Assembly (NCBI GenBank): GCA_022494885.1
Contig: JAGVSM010002896.1
Location: forward strand, 58,844 to 122,843
Length of the DNA stretch: 64,000 bases
Direction of reading: 5' to 3'
DNA from: Micrasema longulum
Taxonomy: Eukaryota; Arthropoda; Insecta; Trichoptera; Brachycentridae
The position numbers and the translations under genes are program-made. The notes beneath the pieces are model-generated. The model was not told where the DNA came from and searched no databases. It worked only from the letters and a program-made list of their open reading frames with translations. Of the stretch, positions 26,601-41,600 are shown one piece after another (position 1 is the first letter of the stretch; the number at the start of each line of letters is the position of its first letter).

Positions 26601-29600
26601 CCTTACCAATGCTGTGCCCTATGCATCATTAGGTGCGGAAACTGAATAACGAATGAAATTACAGTTCCTTTTATTTAAAAATAAATTTTTGCGTTTTTAT
26701 GATTTACCCAAATATTTCAATTTTGGGGGCAATTTCAACGAATTGTAAATAACTCACTATTAGAAAACAAGAACCAAGTTATGATAGAGCGGGGTGCAAA
26801 CCTCGGACTCTGATCAGTGAGGCCGCGACACTAGCCATGGGACCGCAACCCGGTTCGAGTTAGAAATGACCCAAGTATGATTTTTTTAAATTATTTTATT
26901 TATTTATTAACAATATATTCATTTAAACATTTATTGAGATAAAAGTCCCAACTCCATGGAACCAAAGTCCTGTGTTGAGTTGGGACAAATATATGTATAA
27001 AACTTTTACATTCAATATGACCACATTTACTGCATACTCGTATAACAATAACATAACAAAAAAATACATGGTAAATCAAATATAAAAAGAAACATGCAAT
27101 AAAAAAACATTAAACATATATGAAAGAATGAAAAAGAAAATTGAAATTCCATATTCATTCATATTTATTCGCTATTGCAATTATTACCAATGCAATTTTA
27201 ATTGAATCATCGTTCCACTCAACAATATCCCTCAATTTCTCTTCATTTCCTGTTTGATACGATGCGATGTCTCAAGTCTCAAGTGAAGAAATAATCACAA
27301 TATACATAGCATAATTATACATACATACATATTTTCAAGACACTGGTACTTGCGACTTTATGGATAATGCATACACGTAGATTTAATGCGGACTCTTGTA
27401 TAAATATTAATATTCTAAGATATTGCAATAAATATGGCAAAAGGAGACTGCAATACAGTATACCTAAAATATTTAACATGCTATCATACAATATTAAAAA
27501 TACTAAGTTAAATACAGGAGTGAGACGTTTGCTCAAATTATGGTTAATAGAAAAAAGTTTTTTGTATTATTGATAGTTTTTAATTTTTGATAGTGTAATA
27601 TGTAATGTTTTTCAAGTAAAATTATTGTTAATGTAGGTTAAGTGTAAATAATCGATGCAATTTATAAGAACCTGCTGACGAGTTGTATGTATGCAACTCA
27701 GCAGGACTTTAATTTAAGACTACTTTGTAAATATTTTAGATTTTTTTTATTTTTTTTAATTAAAAATCTTCGTGTCCATAAGATAATGAAATTAATATTG
27801 ATCTTCGAATTTTTTAATAAAACTGATATACTACTGCAAATAAACTTTTTAAAATGACAATCTAGATATTTAAATATTGATCGATGCACACATCTGTGTA
27901 TGTAACAAAAAAAATGGTTCTGACTATATATAAATCTAAAACTTATCTAAAATACTCTAAGCTTTTAATACGGGGAATTCCTAGCTATTCAGTAGAAACT
28001 TGTGAAGCTTAATTCGAATAAATATTTCAAACTGACTTTGAGTTCTTTAGGTAGTAACTTATATTTTTTTGTAAGTCATAAATTAAAATACTTGGTGCAC
28101 TTCATTTTATTTACCCTCTAACAGGCCTGTGCATACTGGTAAAATTATACGGTGCTGAAATAATTTATTTAAAATAAAATATAAATATTGGAGGAGGGCC
28201 CAGCGTTTTAATTCATACACAGGTGTTCTTTAAACCCTGTCACATCCGAAACCACGATGTCAGTATAGGCAAGAAGGCATGTTGGCATATTTTAAAAAAT
28301 ATTTAGAACGAAGAAAATTTGTAAAATAAAATATTAAAAATAACAAATGGTAGCTTACTTCTGCAGGGGAGAAACGAGGAGGGCGCGGCCGCGTGGTTAA
28401 CGGTGTGTCAGACTCCCCCCTCCTCGTTTCTCTCCTGCAGAAGTGGCAACCATTTGTTTTTTTTATATATTTTTTTTAAATTTTATTCTTTCTAAAATAT
28501 TTTTGTTAATGTGCCAATATGTCTTCGTGCTCATACTGATCATCGTGGTTTCGGATGTGACAGGGTTTAAAGAACACTCTGTATATATTTAAATATTACT
28601 AATCTAATTGTTATAGAATACCATTAAAAATAATTGTCAAAAATAAACAAAATCAAATTTTGGTCGCTTTGTTTATTATTTTTATTATGTTATGTATATT
28701 ATTTTATTATTATATTATGTATATATATTTATTACTACACTTTATTTTATTGTTTTTTTTTTCAATAAGACTTTTTTCAAAGCAAGTTATTCGCTTATAA
28801 TACTCTAACTCTTAACTATCTAACCTAACTATCTAACCTACCATTGTTTATGTTGTGAATAGTGAATAGTTTGTTTCACATTTATGTTCACTTTTTTACA
28901 TGACTACAGAATTTTTCAGAAAAACGTTGATATATTTATTTATTATATATACGGCCTAAGCCAATTACAACAGTTACATGAAGAAACATAAATGCAAAAA
29001 ACTGAACATAAAACTATTTAGCAAAGACAAACAAGGGCAAAACAATAATTGTATACAATATATTTAAAAAAACGAAAGACCTAAAACTTTGAGCTAAACC
29101 ATGCCAATCCAACTTCATCCCACACTGTTTAGTCGCGAAGAGATCTACGAAAAGCCGGAAGATCTATCCCAAGGAATTCCAAGTCGTGTGATGAATTGAC
29201 TAATCTACACATTCTAGACATTGGGGCATAAAAATCAAAGTTGCTCTTAGAAGATTTTATAAATAGCAGATTTTGACTTCTGGTGACACGGTCGGGAACA
29301 TGAAAAGAAATTGATTGCAACAGAGATGGGACATCACTTAAAGCATTAAGTATTTTGAAAATGCATATAAGGTCCACCTCAGTTCTACGTCTCTCCAATG
29401 AAGACAGATTAAGAGATGAGTTTTTCTACTGACACTTCTTGGTGGAACTGCATTTTAATTATAATAATAAAATTACTTTATAGTTTTATTCCACTTTTAT
29501 TTATTTATTTTTTTATTATTTTTTTACCAGTGACCGACATCGTGAGACTGCTGGTAAAAAAATTATAAAAAATTAATTTAAAAAAAATATATATATATTT

Positions 29601-32600
29601 TTTTAAAATTTATAAATAAAAGTGGAATAAAACTATAAAGCATTTTTATTATTATAATTAAAGTTGATATAATTTTAAACACTATAGAGCAAATTAAAAC
29701 AATTATTTATATAAATTTACAAACAAATATTGTCATTTTCTACACCTACTGATAATTCATATTTATTTACTAATTAAGTCGTTACTCGTTGTATTAAATG
29801 ACATCAAAATGCATTTAAAGCATAAAAATGACTGAAATTATTCACGACGCATTAATGACAAATTATTTTAGAATACTTGCCAGAAAAGTATTTCCTTCAA
29901 AATTATCGCTACATCGTTATGTAAAATGGTTAGGATGAAATTTTGTATTTAGTTTTGAAGATTAACCACAGATGTCGTAGAAAACTAAACAAACCTTATT
30001 TTTGACAGCTAGAACTTCAGAATAATTTACGTTCATATAATATTATATATTACGTAGAACCTGATTTTAAAGTCAGTTCGCATTTGGAATGTATTGCACA
30101 GAGAGAGAGCAACATTTATGAGAAGGTAGTAAATGTGTAAGTCTAAGCATTTTTAGGGATTATGGCTTGTCATTGGGACTACCTATTTAGTTTGCCCGCT
30201 ATGTAACATTTACCGTTCTGCCTCTGTTAAAACACCCATATGTCCTCAACTCTTCCATTTGTTGACTTTTGTAAAAATCAACCTTGCCGGAAATCGAACC
30301 CAAGATTTCATGCGTGGTAGGCACCAGGCACACACGCTTACCCCTCATATTTTAATTAATATATTATATTAAAGTTTATTTTGCAAAAAAGTACAAATTC
30401 CAAATGCCGTTTTGAATTTGATCTCGTTAAACAGATTTTTAGTTGTGTGAGCCTTCAAAAATGGACGTAAACAAAATGGACGTAAACCTAAACATGCTTG
30501 TCTACCTGTGTTTTTTTATTTATATTAATGAATCCAAAGTTCATGTTAGTTATTCGCTCATCGACTGGCATTCTTTGCGATATTTTATGATTTTACGGAG
30601 AGTGGTTATTCAATTTTTAAATTTGTGTTTTTACCTTTACATTAATATTTATTATTCTTGTGTAATGGTAAAAATATCGTCATCATTATCATTCCCTTTT
30701 CCATAACCAGGACAGGGCACTGCATTTGTAAGGCAAATGCAGTTAATGACGGTGACGTGAATAGTCCTACGCTACGGGTGCAAGTCTAGGAACAATAAAA
30801 TACTGTAGTTTAAACAAAAAAACAACATTTCGCGTCCACCCACCTCACAACCAGGAACTAGAGGGACATATCTCCACTCGATTTCCTTATTTAGGATTTT
30901 TGCCTGAGAGCATCCATCGAAGTTCTATTTCACACGTACACGGTGTTTATTAAACCCTGTCACATCCGAAACCACGATGATCAGTATGAGCAAGAAGACA
31001 TATTGGTGGTGCGAGTGACACAGTTTTAAATAGTGTATTTGTTGCACAAAAATCCATAGTTAAAATAATACTCAGAGTCATCAACTGAATACAGACATCA
31101 ACTGAAGAAATATTCCATAAATCACAACTTATGACATCAAAATAATTATACGCTAAAATAATACTCACTTATAGATTCAAAAACTACTTTACTCAAATGA
31201 AAGACATAACCCCCACAATACATCACATACAAATAGTATAATCTCTAGATCCTCAACACATAGACAACTTAAACAAATACAAACTAATACCACTGTCGGA
31301 CAAAGGGATTTTGAGTATTATTCAATTAAAATCTATAACCTACTTCCACTATCTATTAAAGCAATTAGTAATGAGAAAATGTTTAAAAAGGCTATAAAAA
31401 AATGGATAGTGGAGTTAGGTAGAAGTAAAATGGATTGTCTCATTCACCCATACCAATGCTGAATCAACTGCTCCACAACTGTATAGCTTATGTTAGGTTT
31501 TTGTTGTTTTCATTGTGTGTTTTGTAATATAAATAATATAGATGTACATAAATACCTTGTTTTTAAACTGTCTGAATATTTGTTAATTATGTTTGTTTTT
31601 TAAGTTAGTCTTCTTTGTTTATTCTCAAATAATGTAATTTCAAAAAAGTATATTGTTAAGTGTCCTCGGCACGGAAAACCCCAGTGAGGTCACATTATTT
31701 TAATTATTAGTTATAGTTTGTTAGCGAAAATTTTTTTTAGAACGATTTTTTTTTTATCAAAAAAAGCAAATGGTTGCTTACTTCTGCAGGGGAAAAGCGA
31801 GGAGAGAAAGAAGGGAATCTGATACTGCGCCGCGCACCCCTCACTTCTCCCCTGCAGAAGTAAGCAACCATTTGTTTTTTTAAATATTTTATTTTAAAAA
31901 AAATCTTTGTTCTAAATATTTTTTTTAATATGCTTATATGTCATCTTGCCCATACTGATCACCGTGATTTCGGATGTGACAGGGTTTAAGGTACACCCTG
32001 TATAACTGTATTCTTTATTCCCCGCACCGAGCTTTCCGGGTTTGATTCCCTATCACAATAATTTTACATTCTTTGACTGATTTGAAATCGAAAACGCTGA
32101 GGTCAAACGTTTTTGTTAATATTACTCATCATAGCTTATACAATGATCTTCAAGGAAAACCACGAAACGGGTATTTTTCGCATCCGGTTGTATTGAATAT
32201 CCGGATATAAAATCGTCAAATTCCGAAAACGTATTTAAAAGTCAATTATTAATTTTTACCTAAAACAAATAATGGCTAATCGTGCATTTTGTTTCTTTTG
32301 GAGGTATTATTCAAAAAAAGAAAAAGAAACACGCCGTCGCGCCGTTTCTCCGTAAGAGTAGGCAGAGAGGATTGAACGCCAACTGTGTCTTTGCATACAT
32401 ACCCATTAGACAAATTAATTAAATTCTCATTTTCTTCTCGTGTAAGGTTTTTTTTACTATCAATTATCATCATTCCCTTTTCGCACCTAATGGTGCATAG
32501 GGCACTGCATTGGTACACCAATTGCAGGGTATCTTGATCATTTTTTTTTGTTGCATAAAGGTAAGATGATCAGTCTTACGCGTCCAGGGACTATGAAATA

Positions 32601-35600
32601 TTCTAGTGTAAAAACACCCTTTTAAATATATATTTTAAATCAACCATGCCGGGAATCGAACGCGAGACCTCTTGCATGGTAGGCAAACGCGCTGACCATT
32701 TCCATTGTTTATTTCATTAATTATTGGGATAAAATTAACTAAAATCGAAAAAGTATTTGAGTACCTTTATGTATTTTTCTGTTTGTGTCTTTAACTACGC
32801 AAGCCTGTATCAAAAAACAAAACATGTATATGAGAGTATTAGAAGCAAACTTAGAAATTTCCACCACTAACCTACCTACCTTAGTAATAGCGTAATTCAA
32901 AACCGTCTCTAAATCTTGCAATAACAGATTTCAATTATACTACTTGACACCGTAAACTTAGCATTCTCCATTGAGTTAGTGAAGCATAATTAGAAATCTC
33001 ACAATTCTGTTTTCAAAGCTTTTCGCAAATAATATCTCAGTAACTCCTTCAATGGAGATTTCTTAGTTTACTTCCATTACCCTCATATATATTTATTTAA
33101 AATCGATGGATTTGCCTAAAACTAACCCAGTCTCGAAAGACACTACTCTAGTCTAACACCAAAGTATTGAATTTTACAATGATCTGTGTATTTTGGTCTA
33201 ATGTAAATGTAATACCAGTAAGGTAACCAACCACATTGTGAAGGCACGCACATCTATTTTTAATTTAGAGATACATACTTAGGTTTATTGTCAATTATTA
33301 CTTGCTCACCTTTTGTATTAGTATATTCGCGTATCTTTTTTATAGTTTATATTGGGCTTGTATTCCCGCCTCCCAACTCCCAACGTGAAACAAAGCTCTC
33401 TTAAGTCTATGGGCCACTGTTTAAATATATTGTTTATTTACTCCTTTTTTGTTGTTATACCTAATTGTAAATTAGCAAATAAGTTATCTCACAGAAGGTA
33501 CCAGGGGCGAACCGTGTATAGAAGCGATTATGCGCAGCTTACCATTATATATGACTAACCATAATAATGTTTTACCGTAACTTTATTTACAGAAAAACAA
33601 ATAAATAATTACCATTTATTTTTAATCATTTCCACCGTTTGTATTTTTATCCTGATGTAAATATTAATATTAATGAAGCGCGCCCAGCGCCTGCGGTGAG
33701 TTAAGAAACTAACAGATTATTCCAGCTTATTTTTTCAGACAAACAAGTATACCATATTTAAATGTCTTAACCCCAGTGCGGGTTTTTTCTCCTAGATTAA
33801 ACTTGCAGATTACACAAATTATTTGAAGATTTTCGATTTGGAAAACCGTATTTCAAGCATTGTTTCTTAAAGGCTATTTTTCTTTGAGATAGTACTTTTG
33901 ACATAAGACCATAATTACTTTCATGCGTAATATTGCAGGACATATGGCGCTCGACGCGGCCGTTTTCAGCACTATTAATTTCTAGAACAATTTGGCAGTT
34001 GACATTTCAATTGAATACCTAATATCGACTGAATTCATAGTACTATTTTTAGTGAGTTATGTATTAAAGTAATGGATAATATATCTATATAATATAATAT
34101 ATCACGAAGTTACATCGTTTGAGTTGATTTCATGGATGAGAGTCATTGTATCACACAAAACCACAGAAAAATATCAATGTATACATGTATAGTATATATT
34201 ACTTACATTATATTATGAACCTTTTATGTAGGTACAAATAAATTATTTTTTTTATAGCTTACCTGTACATAAAATCACTATTCGCCACTGGTAGGTACAC
34301 ATGTAAATGAATTCAAAACAGTCGAGCCACTTAACAATTTATTATTGCCATTACGTTTGCTAGGTAGGAGTATTATTGTTTATATCTATATACATACAAC
34401 ATACGTATATGAGGTTTGAACAAGCGCTGATGGAGGATGGGTATAAGTTGACCTTTGGTTAGCAGTCCAATGTCAATGTCATGTTGTGACCCAGCCCGGG
34501 TGATCTGCTGTCGGAAGTTCTGTGATTTGTTTCGTAATCAGGACTATTTACTGCCATAGGGAGCCTCAACAAGGAGGAAAAGGAAACAGTTCATGTCGTC
34601 TCACAGCCAATCAAATCAACGGGAACCAATCTTCTTCTTCTTCTTCTTTGTTTATTGGATTTTTCACCTTCCTACCAGGATATTCAACGGAAACCAATCG
34701 ACCTTTGCTCTCTGACAGTACAAATTTGTCCAAGTGTAAAATGATGAATAAATCTCTCACAGATACACACAAACACACCTCTAAACTTACTATCATAAAA
34801 ATACACACAAATACACCATTTTACACACACATATATATATATACGCACGCACACATTAAAAAAAGTACCATAACTTAATATATATGAGTTTTATTCGGAA
34901 ACTTCGCCGGTCTATCTTTAAACCTTATCTTTAATACGTAATTTAATAATTGTTTACTGTGTGTTTCTGTAAAATAAATAAATGAATATGGAAATGTATT
35001 TGATCTAAATAATCACTTTCTCTGTTCGGGCAATTTTGAAGTAGTAGGTAATCCATTCCAAAAAATTACTTCTGGAGACCAGTTTTGCGTAGAGCTGTCG
35101 CCTGTTTGGTTGTATAAAACAACTACTTTTTTACAAACCTTAATATTATAACAGTAAGAGCAAGAATTTTTTTTTTATGCTTTCGTGGTTCTTTTATTTA
35201 TTTATTAATATTTTTTTGCTTACAAACTATAATTAATAATAAAAATAATGTGACCTCACTGGGGTTTCCCGTGCCGAGGACACTTAACAATATACTTTTT
35301 TTAAATTACATTTGAGAATAAGCAAAGAAGACTAACTTAAAAAAACGAAGATAATAACAAATATTTAGACTGTTTTAAAAACAAGGTATTTTATGTACAT
35401 CTATATTACTTATATTACAAAACACACAATGAAAATAACAAAAACCGAACATAAGCTATACACTTGTGGAGCAGTTGATTCAATATTGGTATGAGCGAAT
35501 GAGACAATCCATTTTACTTCTACCTAGCTCCACTATCCATTTTTTTATAGCCTTTTTAAACATTTTCTCGTTACTAATTGTTTTAATAGATAGTGGAAGT

Positions 35601-38600
35601 AGGTTATAGATTTTAATTGAATAATACTCAAAATCCCTTTGTCCGAAAGTGGTTTTAGTTTGTATTTGTTTAAGTTGTCTATGTGTTGAGGATCTAGTGA
35701 TTATATTATTTGTATGTGATGTATTGTGGAGGTTATGTCTTTCATTAGAGTAAGAGTAGTTTTTAAATCTATAAGTAAGTATTGTTTTAGCGTATAATTG
35801 TTTTGGTGTCATAAGTTGTGATTTATGGAATATTTCTTCAGTAGATGTCTGTATCGGAACTCTGAATATTATTTTAACTATGGATTTTTGTGCAACAAAT
35901 ACACTATTTAGAACTGTGTCACTCGCACCACCCCAGCCGATTATACCGTACTCCAAAATGCGGGATTTTCATTTATTTTTTGTAAATACGTCGTATTGGA
36001 AAAATATCAACTGTTTGTATTGCAATTCCTCGACTTAATTTTTTTTACACATGAAGAGTTTTTACAAAAGCAATAAAAATACGTAATCCTTTTCAAGCTA
36101 TAAATAACATAATTCAAAAATAAAAAATCAAAAACTCTTCCGATCTGCACTAGCTTGTGTACATCTGACATCAACCGATTCGTTTTTTTCCCCAGTACCC
36201 AGTATTTTTTAGTTCATAAAAAAATGTCGTCCTCCGTCCAATCATTCAAAATCAACTATAACCATTGTTTTACTTTCTTTCCTACCTACTCAAATCTTTA
36301 TCTTTCAGTAGTTCTTTTTTCTCATTTTCATGGCGTTTTGTAAAAAAGGATAGCTTCCTTCTTTATATTATTTTTATTTACATTTTGTAGGAATGCCAAC
36401 AGACATTAACTATTTTATAAATATATTATTAATACATGTTAGAACATTTTAATATAAGGAATCGGGTTGTGGTCCCGTGGCAAGTGTTGCGGACTCACGG
36501 ATCAGAGGTTCGGGGTTCGAACCCCACTCTACCCCAACTTAATTACCATTATCTAATAGTGAGTTATTTACAACTCGTTGAAAATTTAAATATTTGGGTA
36601 AATCATAAGAACGAAAAGATTTCATTTCCATATTTAAAAAATATCGGTCTGTGTGTAAAATAGGACCAGGGCGTTTTTGACTCGATGACTGCTTTCGGGT
36701 AAACATCCTAAAAATGGAAATCGTTGACGCATTCGTCTACCATGATTGAGGTCATTGGTTCAATTCCTGACAGGGTCGTCGTGAAATATTAGTTTAAGAC
36801 GTGATTTAATCATCGCAACATTTTACTGTCCTTAGACTGATACCTGACGCGTAAGGCTGATCACCTTACCTTCATATAGCAGATGATCGAGAAAGTCTAC
36901 ATTAGGTATTCCAATGTAGTGTCCTTTGCGCAATCGGGTGCGTATAGGGGTAACATGATGAAACATAATATATATATGTTTGTTTTTAATATAAAAGAAA
37001 AATCACTTAGTGTTATGACATTTTGAGTCGTAGTCCCGCATTTTCTCCCTGGATTATGACACTAAGCAATGTTTTTCTTTCGCACTATATATTTTACCAT
37101 TGGCGCTTCTCTATCATTTTGCTTTTTTGATAAATTGTTTCTTATTGGAGCCAGGACCATCCAAAAACACAAAAAAGCGCCCAGTTTTATCTGCCGCTTC
37201 GGACGTGCGGTATACAAATTTGATAAATAATGTCGAAAGCGGGAAAAGGTGCTGACACAGAAAAATTTATTCTGATACTCTTTCTAACACAAACATCAAA
37301 GTCGGTTCAGTTTTGAGGGGCGGAAAACGGGATAGCGAAAGTCGATTTTATCGATTTTATTTATGAAAAAAGCAGTCCGACGTGACGTTGTCTTTTTCGC
37401 ACTGTGTCAGGAAGGCATCTGCAAGAGAGTGACAGAAAGACAATGTTAAAATACCTATTAGTCTAAAATCTTACCCACCATAATTATATCCTCTCAACTT
37501 TTTCCCTGTGTATTTTATTGATATTTCTGTTTCTTCTATCTTTTTATACTATATACTTACCCCTTTCACACTTTTTTACTTTTTTTTGTTTACTGTTTGT
37601 TTAACTGTTATGATTTATGTATTTTCAAATCTTTTTTAAAAATAAATAATTAAACTCTATTTACTTGCATGTACATTTTAAAGAAAGTGTTTTTCTTCTT
37701 ACACATGAAAGGCACAAAGTGCTGTTTATTAAAAAAAGAAAAAAAGTACAGTAGTTTGCTAATAAGCGAATCCCACCTACATCAATAAATGTTTCTACTT
37801 TTACTTCAACAAGCAACAGATGGAAGACATGAAAAATTATAAATTTTTGAGCATAAGGAAAATGTTTGAAACCTCAGAATAATAATTTGATAATTCGTTC
37901 GCTTATAGAGAAGCCCTTTCATAGAACAATACCGTTCCAAAATTTTGGTTTAACAACAAACGTATGACGGACGGTTTCGGTTTACGCCTGCAATTTTCGA
38001 CCTGAGTACCCACGGCGCATGTGTTGCTGTAAACTGTAGCTAGCTTCGTGTTTGATAATCATAAAATTGTTTTTGTCCGTATGGGCGACTCTATTTGAGT
38101 CCAGTGGCGTATTATTATTCTAAGGTTTAAACAGTAAGAATCTCTGTTTTAACATAATCTCCTATTGTTTTTACATATGTTTCGCTATCGAAAAAATGCT
38201 AATTGTTGTTTCTCAAAAATCATGCGCATTGTTAAAGTATTCTATCCCATTCATCAGCACTACAGAAGTGTGTATTATTTAAGTATTTTTCGTTTTGGCC
38301 TGTTCATCGTTTTTACATAATGATTATGCTTCCTAGGTATCCTCAAGCTATTACCTTGAATCGAACATACATGTTCTAGCATTTTAGCATTCTGGATACA
38401 ATTCAAGGCAATATCTTCAGAATACATTTCCTTAAAACTCAACTAGCTAAAAGCATTGTCAAATAGTATAAGCAGAAATGTAGATATTGTATATATTTTT
38501 AATATAATGTTATTATTGTGAATGGAGACCAGAGCCGTTAAATTACTATTCATATCAGCAATTTAATTAGCAAAGTGGCGACATTATCGAGTCTTTTTTT

Positions 38601-41600
38601 TCAAATCAAAGACTTTGTTTCAAAAACGGAAAAAAATCTCATATTTGAAGCTTGTGTTAAATTAAAATATGTTATATGCAGCTACTATGGGAAGCAGGAA
38701 ATCAAAATAATATAAACATACTACAAAGACAGCAAAATAAAATATTAAAGTTAGTATATGACTTCCCCTATCTAACAGCAACCAAAGAACTCTTTAAACA
38801 AACTAAGCAATTAAATATAACTGAATTTTTTAAACTAGAATCCTTAAAATTTATTTATAGATTAGCCACAGATGCAATTGTAGACGAAGAACTAAAACTT
38901 GAAAAAAATTGTAGTAAACATGGGACACAAGACACAATACGAGAATATCAGAAAAATATCATATTCAACCTTCTAAAACGAGACAAGGACATTCGAGACA
39001 AATAAACCAGAGACTGAAATTATACAATAAACTACCAGACAAAACTAAACAAAAGATTCAGGAAAACTTTTCAAAAGATGTTAAAAATATTATTATCAAC
39101 AACAGAGTATGAATAAAAAAAAAAAATTTTTTGTAAAATAAATGTGATAGTAAGGCTTGATAAATAAATATTCAAATATAAAATATAATTGATCTAAATT
39201 TGTTGCAACAGAAGGAAAACATTTTTGAGAAGAGAATATATAAGTCTAGGCATTTACAGGGCCTGTGACCCGTCATTGGCTGGTTTAAGTGACCACTTTA
39301 CACACTGTTTAACATTTGCCGTTCTGCCTATGTTTAAACATCCACATTTTCTCAACTCTTCCATCTGTCGACTTTTGTGAAGTAAAAGAGCTGAAACCTT
39401 TATCATGTGGGTGAGATTCATCCGGCTGAACCATTTCACCTACTAGGCAACGCCTGGTCAATTTTTATACTTTTTCTCATACCAGTTAACCATACCACTG
39501 AACTTCCTCATTACAAAAAAAAACAAAATCACGTGTACACTTATACGTGGTCATAATTCTTTAAAATATTTAGGTACTATATTTTTTTACTAAAATTTAA
39601 GGGATGATAGTGGCACAGTTATCATTATGCCATTATTATTTCTGAAAAGATTTAAAATCACATGGCACAGATGAGTGAAATTTAAGTTGTACTATTGTTT
39701 TTTTTGCGAATGAAAGTTAGTTTGCTGATAGTGCGGGGCAGGGTCGTAGCCGGACTTTGTAATCAGGGCAGGCTCAAAAATGTCAAGCCAGGCTGATTTT
39801 TGCAAATATTATACACATGTGCGTATGTAAAGCATCCTATATACTTGCGTGAAAAATTTCAGCGCTTATCAGTTCATGGTTTACCTCTTCGTTCTAATTC
39901 TCAAGGCACTCTCTTAATACCTATCCACAATTCCTCTTTCTTCTCTAACTCATATAGTGTCCATGCTTCTCGACTGTAAAACCATCTCCCATCCACCATC
40001 AAAGATGTTACTACATTATCTCTGTTTAAATCACGTCAGAAGAAACATCTCCTTTCTCTTCCTTAATCTCTCCTACTTTCCTCTTTCCTCTTTTTTCCCT
40101 TTTCTCGTTGAGTAATAGTCTTGATTTAAGGTAATTTATAAACAAATACGTTAATTTCTATTTTTATATATCTTTAGCTTTTTAATATTTATTTTCTATT
40201 AAATATGTAACTTGAATTATAAAAATAAAACTATAATTTTATTGGTTGGTTGGAAGAAATTGCTATTTGGCAATAAGCCCGCCAATGTACAAATAACATT
40301 TTGTACAAAAAGTTAAATAAATAAAAATAAAGCCATATATCATTATTATCATCCGTCTGCACCATAGGTTCAGTAAATGCAGTATATCTCGATCTTCTGT
40401 TACACGAAGATAAGGTAATCAGGCTTACGCTTCAGATCCAGTCCAGAAACATAAAATATTGCAGTGAAGAACCACGTTTTTATTCCAATATTCAAATAGT
40501 ACAAGGCATGTTAAAAAAGTAAGTGTACTAGATTATTTTTTTTGGAAAAAGTGTATTTGAAACAAAATTACAAGATATTGTTGATACACTTTTTATCCAG
40601 TTTAATGTATGTGGGGAATCGTGGCACAAGTTCATTAATGTCCTCCTCGAAGAACTCTCCCGCCAGCTCCTTATCCCACTTCGTAACCTCTTTCTGCACC
40701 TGCTCGTCAGTTGAAAATTCAATTCCACCCCTGTGTGCCTTCAGGGAGGTGAAAATATGATAATCTGAAGGCGCCAAGTCGGGGGAATACGGGGGGTGGT
40801 TCAAAACATTCCAACCAAATGAGTCCAAGAGCACCCTGGAAGACGGGCAAGGTATCAACAATATCCTGCATTTATTTTTAATAAACATTTTCTAAAAATA
40901 TAATATCATATACAAGGTGTTCTTTATACCCTGTCACATCCGAAACCACGATGATCAGTATGAGCAAGAAAACATATTGGCACATTAAAATAAATTTTTA
41001 GAACGAATAAAATTTACAAATCTAAATATTAAAAAAAAAAAATGGTTGCTTACTTCTGCAGAGGAGAAACGAGGAGGGAAAGGGGGGAGTCTGATACACA
41101 GTCAACAGCGCGGCCGCGCCCCTCTCGCTTCTTCCCTACAGAAGTAAGCAACCATTTGTTTTTTAGAATATTTTTTTTTTTTTAATTTCTTCGTTCTAAA
41201 TATTGTTTTTATTGTGCTAATATGTCTTCTTGCCCATACTGATCATTATGGTTTCGGATGTGACTTATTCTTACACTTATTCTCTGAACGTGCCTCGTAT
41301 TTCCGGAGATGAATACGTAGCATTGGCTGGTATGTATTAATTTAGGCCTTTAGAGCATTTCGTGAGTTTGATTTATCTGCGAGCAATTTATATTTAAAAA
41401 AAAAACAAAAAAAATGTCTATAATGTTTAAGAACGTCGTCATATAATTCAATCAGTAGATTCATCAGATTATTTTCATCTCTAATTAGAATAGATGTTCA
41501 TAAAAATAATATTTGACAATAATATTTTGCTAAGGGCAGGTTCTGGCTAGAAGCTAGGGCAGGTACAAAATATTCCAGGGCAGGCAGAGCCCGCCCTGGC

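Noticed and set aside
34522..34878. 118-codon ORF as a gene
   Set aside because: It runs through the (ttc)n retroposon stub and (ac)/(at) simple repeats, giving Ser and Thr/His runs; no family signal.
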